Below, one piece after another: positions 16,964-19,213 of a stretch of DNA of 19,213 nucleotides. The notes under the pieces were generated by a model, which had not been told where the DNA came from, ran no database searches, and saw only the letters and a program-made list of their open reading frames with translations. Location of the stretch: positions 1 through 19,213 of the forward strand of contig JBBQMD010000052.1 of NCBI GenBank assembly GCA_038328575.1, in the 5' to 3' direction. Made by a program: the position numbers and the translations under genes. Positions within the stretch are counted from its first letter, which is position 1. Each line of letters begins with the position of its first letter. Source of the DNA: JACVCS01 sp038328575. GTDB taxonomy: Bacteria > Planctomycetota > Phycisphaerae > Phycisphaerales > UBA1924.

Positions 16964-17440
16964 TCAGGGCACCATTTCTGGTTGCGGCGCCTCGGGCTGG
17001 TCGGTCGTCGGGTGAATGGGCTCGACTTCAACTCGGGTGACGAGTCGAACGCCCAGGGCATCCAGCACCCGCTTCGCTCGATCCACCGTGATGCCGTGAT
17101 ACTCGTTGCGTTCGTCGCGTGAGACCATGGTCTCGTGGACTCGCAGGCGCTCGGCGAGTTGCCGCTGCGTCATGCCGCGAGCGATGCGGAGGCCGATCAA
17201 GGTCTGCCCCAGCCCGTGCAGGTTTTCGAACTCGCTGAACTGGCCGCGCTTGAGGCGTTCATAGCTCCGCACTTCCTCCTCGAACTGCATGTGGAAGGAC
17301 TCTAGTGGCTGACGAAGCTTCGCTACCTGGTCGGGCGTGAAGCCCTGCTTCTTCCAGGCTTCGACGTACTCGGCCAGTCGCGCGCGCTCGCCCGCGATGC
17401 GTGCGACGGCCTGTTGATAGTCGGATTCGCTGCGGATCAT
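16964..17440 (-). CDS. Xre-type HTH protein, probable antitoxin/regulator of the adjacent nucleotidyltransferase
   Basis: From ATG 17440 the product has 158 residues. Residues about 1-70 are a charged helical region (AVARIAGERARLAEYVEAW, FEEEVRSYERLKRG), perhaps a coiled coil or partner-binding arm. About 76-130 form an Xre/Cro HTH (LIGLRIARGMTQRQLAERLRVHETMVSRDERNEYHG split over helices 1-4). A Pro/Glu tail follows. The frame is open to 17590, but AGGAG (on the - strand about eight bases before 17440) and the preceding reading frame support the shorter start. It lies 16 bases after the end of the extended nucleotidyltransferase frame, in operon order toxin-then-antitoxin as in HigBA. An antitoxin and autorepressor role is inferred from this arrangement; alternatively it is a plain regulator. 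Confidence 0.8.
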   Translation of the reverse strand: MIRSESDYQQAVARIAGERARLAEYVEAWKKQGFTPDQVAKLRQPLESFHMQFEEEVRSYERLKRGQFSEFENLHGLGQTLIGLRIARGMTQRQLAERLRVHETMVSRDERNEYHGITVDRAKRVLDALGVRLVTRVEVEPIHPTTDQPEAPQPEMVP

Positions 17441-17456
17441 GGCGAGGCTCCTGACT

Positions 17457-17579
17457 TTACCGAACGACTTTGACAATGCCCTTGGACACGGCGCTGCCGC
17501 GGCACTTCCGAAAGAACGCCGGGAACTCCAGCGGGTGCCCGTGCTCATCGATTCCGGCGATGTTGCCGGTGTAGTGTGG
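17457..17579 (-). other. in-frame continuation of the nucleotidyltransferase gene beyond a TAA codon
   Basis: Directly after the TAA at 17582-17580 the same frame continues for 40 codons to TAA at 17459-17457. It reads PHYTGNIAGIDEHGHPLEFP, then AFFRKCRGSAVSKGIVKVVR. This resembles the usual C-terminus of DUF6932-like proteins as I remember them, where an aromatic residue follows VEL and precedes PHY. One base change (TAC or TAT to TAA) would explain the stop. The second stop is placed normally, 16 bases before the HTH gene's ATG. A nonsense mutation, an assembly error or stop-codon readthrough would all give this picture. Confidence 0.75.
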
Positions 17580-18014
17580 TTAGAGCTCAACGCGATAGGA
17601 GTGCCACATGGGCAGTTGCAGCTTCGGGTAGCCGCGATAGGCCCTTCTGGTCACGTGATCCCAGGTCCAACACTTCTCGGGATCGAGCAGATTGAGCTCG
17701 CGCCCCAGCTCACCCGATGCGAAGCGAAGCGGATCGCAATCGAAATAGCCGTCGATGTCGTTGGGGTGATCCTTGTCCTCGACGAATGAGCCATCGATAA
17801 AGATCTCGCTGATCCCGACAGCCCAGAGTTGCTCCGCGAGCACGCGCAGATTCGTCACGAGTCGAAGCCGCCACGCGGCGTCCCAGACCAAGTGGTCTCT
17901 CGGCGCCCCGGGGCCGAGGACCAAGATCGAATCCTCGAGCTGATCCAACGTGAGCGCGTAGTCGCCGGGAGGGAGCATCCCGTCGTCAGTGAAATGGAGT
18001 GCAGATATCGCCAT
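17580..18014 (-). CDS. nucleotidyltransferase-fold protein (DUF6932-like), probable toxin, apparently truncated
   Basis: The 144-residue product carries a nucleotidyltransferase signature: DGSF (74-77) followed by NDIDGYFD (85-92), giving GSF...D86-x-D88, the metal-binding pattern of minimal nucleotidyltransferases such as MenA-type toxins. The C-terminal stretch LPMWHSYRVEL is typical of DUF6932 proteins as I recall them, and the protein stops exactly where those would continue. The frame resumes for 40 codons after the TAA. The start is ATG 18014 with GGAG upstream. A promoter (TTGACG, 17 bases, GATAGT) lies at 18047-18075. It is followed by the Xre-type HTH gene. If the lost C-terminus is needed, the toxin is inactive or attenuated. 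Local GC (17761-17820 counts to 52%) is lower than in the efflux operon, fitting a mobile accessory module. Confidence 0.78.
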   Translation of the reverse strand: MAISALHFTDDGMLPPGDYALTLDQLEDSILVLGPGAPRDHLVWDAAWRLRLVTNLRVLAEQLWAVGISEIFIDGSFVEDKDHPNDIDGYFDCDPLRFASGELGRELNLLDPEKCWTWDHVTRRAYRGYPKLQLPMWHSYRVEL

Positions 18015-18046
18015 CTCGAAGCTCCAACTCCAACGTCCAGCTATAC

Positions 18047-18075
18047 ACTATCGACTATCTATACGTTTACGTCAA
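18047..18075 (-). promoter_or_regulatory. promoter of the nucleotidyltransferase-HTH pair
   Basis: On the - strand TTGACG (18075-18070), 17-base spacer, GATAGT (18052-18047). The surrounding AT-rich stretch repeats GATAGT (GATAGTCGATAGT) and TATAG at both ends of 18041-18064. These repeats overlap the -10 and could be the binding site of the HTH protein. Confidence 0.6.
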
Positions 18076-18183
18076 GTGTTTAGCCTCGATTTTTGCTTGA
18101 TTTCGGGAGGCGGGTTTGGGGCTTCCAAGAACCGATGCCTGCACTGACCAAGAAACCGCCCTCAAAGTCTCCTCTCTTCTCCG

Positions 18184-18200
18184 CCGATAACACTTGTCGG
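18184..18200. repeat. imperfect 17-bp palindrome upstream of the lipoprotein gene
   Basis: CCGATAA and TTGTCGG pair at 6 of 7 positions around CAC, 64 bp before the lipoprotein start. It could be an operator. Nothing else was recognised in the 249 bp between 18014 and 18264 except the promoter at 18047-18075. Confidence 0.3.
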
Positions 18201-18251
18201 TGGAACCGGCCCGGCTGGAGAAAGAGCGCGGGGACCGGCCCAGCTCTCTCA

Positions 18252-18257
18252 TACACT
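18252..18257 (+). promoter_or_regulatory. -10 box of a probable leaderless promoter (lipoprotein gene)
   Basis: TACACT followed by CTTGAG and the ATG at 18264, with no Shine-Dalgarno. It supports ATG 18264 over earlier in-frame starts. Confidence 0.55.
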
Positions 18258-18263
18258 CTTGAG

Positions 18264-18785
18264 ATGCGCTGTCGCACTTCAATCCTGTTCCTTGGTCTGC
18301 TGACGGGCACGCTCTTGCTTCCCGCCTGCGCCTCGCCCTCGTGGCAAACCAGCTATCGCCCGCTGACGGCGGATGGCGCGCTGGTGTCGCCTTCGGGCCA
18401 GAGCGATGGTTTGCCGCGGACGACGCTCGCGCCGGCCGCGGCGGTTGATCTCAAGCGAATCCCCCTTGAGCAGATCTCGATCGGGAACGTGCCGGAGGAT
18501 TGCGTCGCGATCGGGTTCAGCGAGTACGAGCGCTTGTCGCCCGGCGGGCTTAGGGACGAGGCGCGGCTGGTGGACTTTGCGCGCTCGATCGGCGCGTCGC
18601 GTGTGCTGTGGGGCTCGGGGTTGAGTCATCGCACGTCGAGCACGGAGTTTGAGACGGGCGTGGGCCCGCGGCTTTGGGATCGTTACCCGCGCTCGGCGGA
18701 CAGCGGCTCGCAGCTTTACTCCGGGCCGGTGACGCGGGTTGACGAGTGGTACACGCTGCGCGCCTTGTTTCTGCGAGCGCGCTGA
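18264..18785 (+). CDS. putative lipoprotein, function unknown
   Basis: From ATG 18264 the product has 173 residues with a classic lipoprotein signal: basic n-region, hydrophobic core (7-19) and lipobox LLPAC ending at C22. The mature part contains ISIGNVPEDCVAIGFSEYER and ends with VDEWYTLRALFLRAR; I recognise no family or catalytic motif. The frame is open upstream to 18093, but that part is not protein-like, and the signal peptide plus TACACT six bases before the ATG decide the start. It is divergent from the nucleotidyltransferase gene and lies 92 bp upstream of the dehydrogenase gene, which has its own -10 box. Confidence 0.75.
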   Translation: MRCRTSILFLGLLTGTLLLPACASPSWQTSYRPLTADGALVSPSGQSDGLPRTTLAPAAAVDLKRIPLEQISIGNVPEDCVAIGFSEYERLSPGGLRDEARLVDFARSIGASRVLWGSGLSHRTSSTEFETGVGPRLWDRYPRSADSGSQLYSGPVTRVDEWYTLRALFLRAR

Positions 18786-18865
18786 GCTGGCCGGCTCAAC
18801 GCCCACCAACGCGCCGTGCGTTCGAAGCGCCGACCCGCGACTGGCAGCCGCCGCGTCCGACTCGA

Positions 18866-18871
18866 TACACT
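18866..18871 (+). promoter_or_regulatory. -10 box of a probable leaderless promoter (dehydrogenase gene)
   Basis: TACACT followed by CCGGGC and the GTG at 18878, with no Shine-Dalgarno. Confidence 0.55.
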
Positions 18872-18877
18872 CCGGGC

Positions 18878-19213
18878 GTGAGCACGCCGCTGGTGATTCA
18901 GACCGAGCACCTGGACGAAGAACCCGCGGCATGGCTTCGCGAGCGCTGCCGGCTGGAGGCGTGTGCGCCAGGGGACGACGCGTTCCCGGCGTTGCTGGCG
19001 CAGTGCGACGGGCTGCTGATCCGCACGTACACACAAGTGACGCCGGCGCTTTTGGACCTGGCGCCACGCTTGAAGGTCGTCGCCCGCGCTGGCGTCGGGC
19101 TTGACAATGTCGATCTGCCCGCCTGCGCGGCGCGCGGAGTGCGCGTGATCTCGACGCCCGACGCGAACACGTCCGCCGTGGTTGAGTATGTCTTCGCCCT
19201 GCTGCTGGACGCG
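18878..19213 (+). CDS. D-2-hydroxyacid dehydrogenase, phosphoglycerate dehydrogenase-like (5' part, runs off the window)
   Basis: The first 112 codons are present and the frame is open at the window edge. The N-terminal substrate-binding domain is recognisable: CDGLLIRTYTQVTPALLDLA, then LKVVARAGVGLDNVDLPACA, GVRVISTPDANTSAVVEYVF. RAGVGLDNVD and TPDANTSAVVEY are the conserved blocks of NAD-dependent D-3-phosphoglycerate dehydrogenase (serine pathway) and relatives. The NAD-binding GxGxxG and catalytic His lie beyond the window, so serine biosynthesis versus another D-2-hydroxyacid substrate cannot be settled. The start is GTG 18878, with a TACACT box and no Shine-Dalgarno. Confidence 0.88.
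   Translation, partial: MSTPLVIQTEHLDEEPAAWLRERCRLEACAPGDDAFPALLAQCDGLLIRTYTQVTPALLDLAPRLKVVARAGVGLDNVDLPACAARGVRVISTPDANTSAVVEYVFALLLDA

Overview
The window reads as chromosomal DNA from a GC-rich planctomycete, most likely a member of the Phycisphaerae. This is inferred from a secreted DNRLRE-type protein ending in a PEP-CTERM-like tail (IPSP, hydrophobic stretch, RRRR), many GTG/TTG starts and a housekeeping set typical of a Gram-negative-type envelope. No rRNA, tRNA, CRISPR array, insertion sequence or integrase was seen.

Layout. 1-85 holds at most the last codons of a + strand gene. 86-823 (-) is the PEP-CTERM protein; its leader carries a terminator-like hairpin. 1104-1751 (+) is an exported YceI protein, separated by a bidirectional terminator from a DUF4190-like membrane protein (1862-2716, -). 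Next on the - strand come an Mla-type ABC ATPase and a cysteine desulfurase joined by a GTGA overlap, then a small lipoprotein (5113-5544). Phenylalanine 4-hydroxylase (5695-6672, +) follows. 6758-8952 (+) is a compact, lower-GC two-gene cassette: a Schlafen/AlbA_2-GHKL-like protein overlapping a ParA-type ATPase, with no parB or visible centromere. 9064-14422 (+) is a TetR regulator plus RND efflux adaptor and pump. 14879-16882 (+) is biosynthetic arginine decarboxylase. 16964-18014 (-) is a toxin-antitoxin-like pair: a nucleotidyltransferase-fold protein and an Xre-type HTH protein. The window closes with a lipoprotein and the start of a D-2-hydroxyacid (phosphoglycerate-type) dehydrogenase.

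Main results of the hunt. (1) The nucleotidyltransferase gene has an in-frame TAA, after which 40 protein-like codons continue in the same frame to just before the HTH gene; this looks like a nonsense mutation or a programmed stop. (2) The AlbA_2-GHKL/ParA pair is a candidate accessory, possibly defensive, system of unknown function. (3) Six genes, each first in its apparent transcription unit, have TANNNT exactly 5-6 nt before the start codon and no Shine-Dalgarno, pointing to leaderless mRNAs, whereas several downstream genes have clear Shine-Dalgarno sites. (4) The PEP-CTERM gene appears to have an attenuator-like leader.

All assignments are from reading the translations and motifs; no database search was run.
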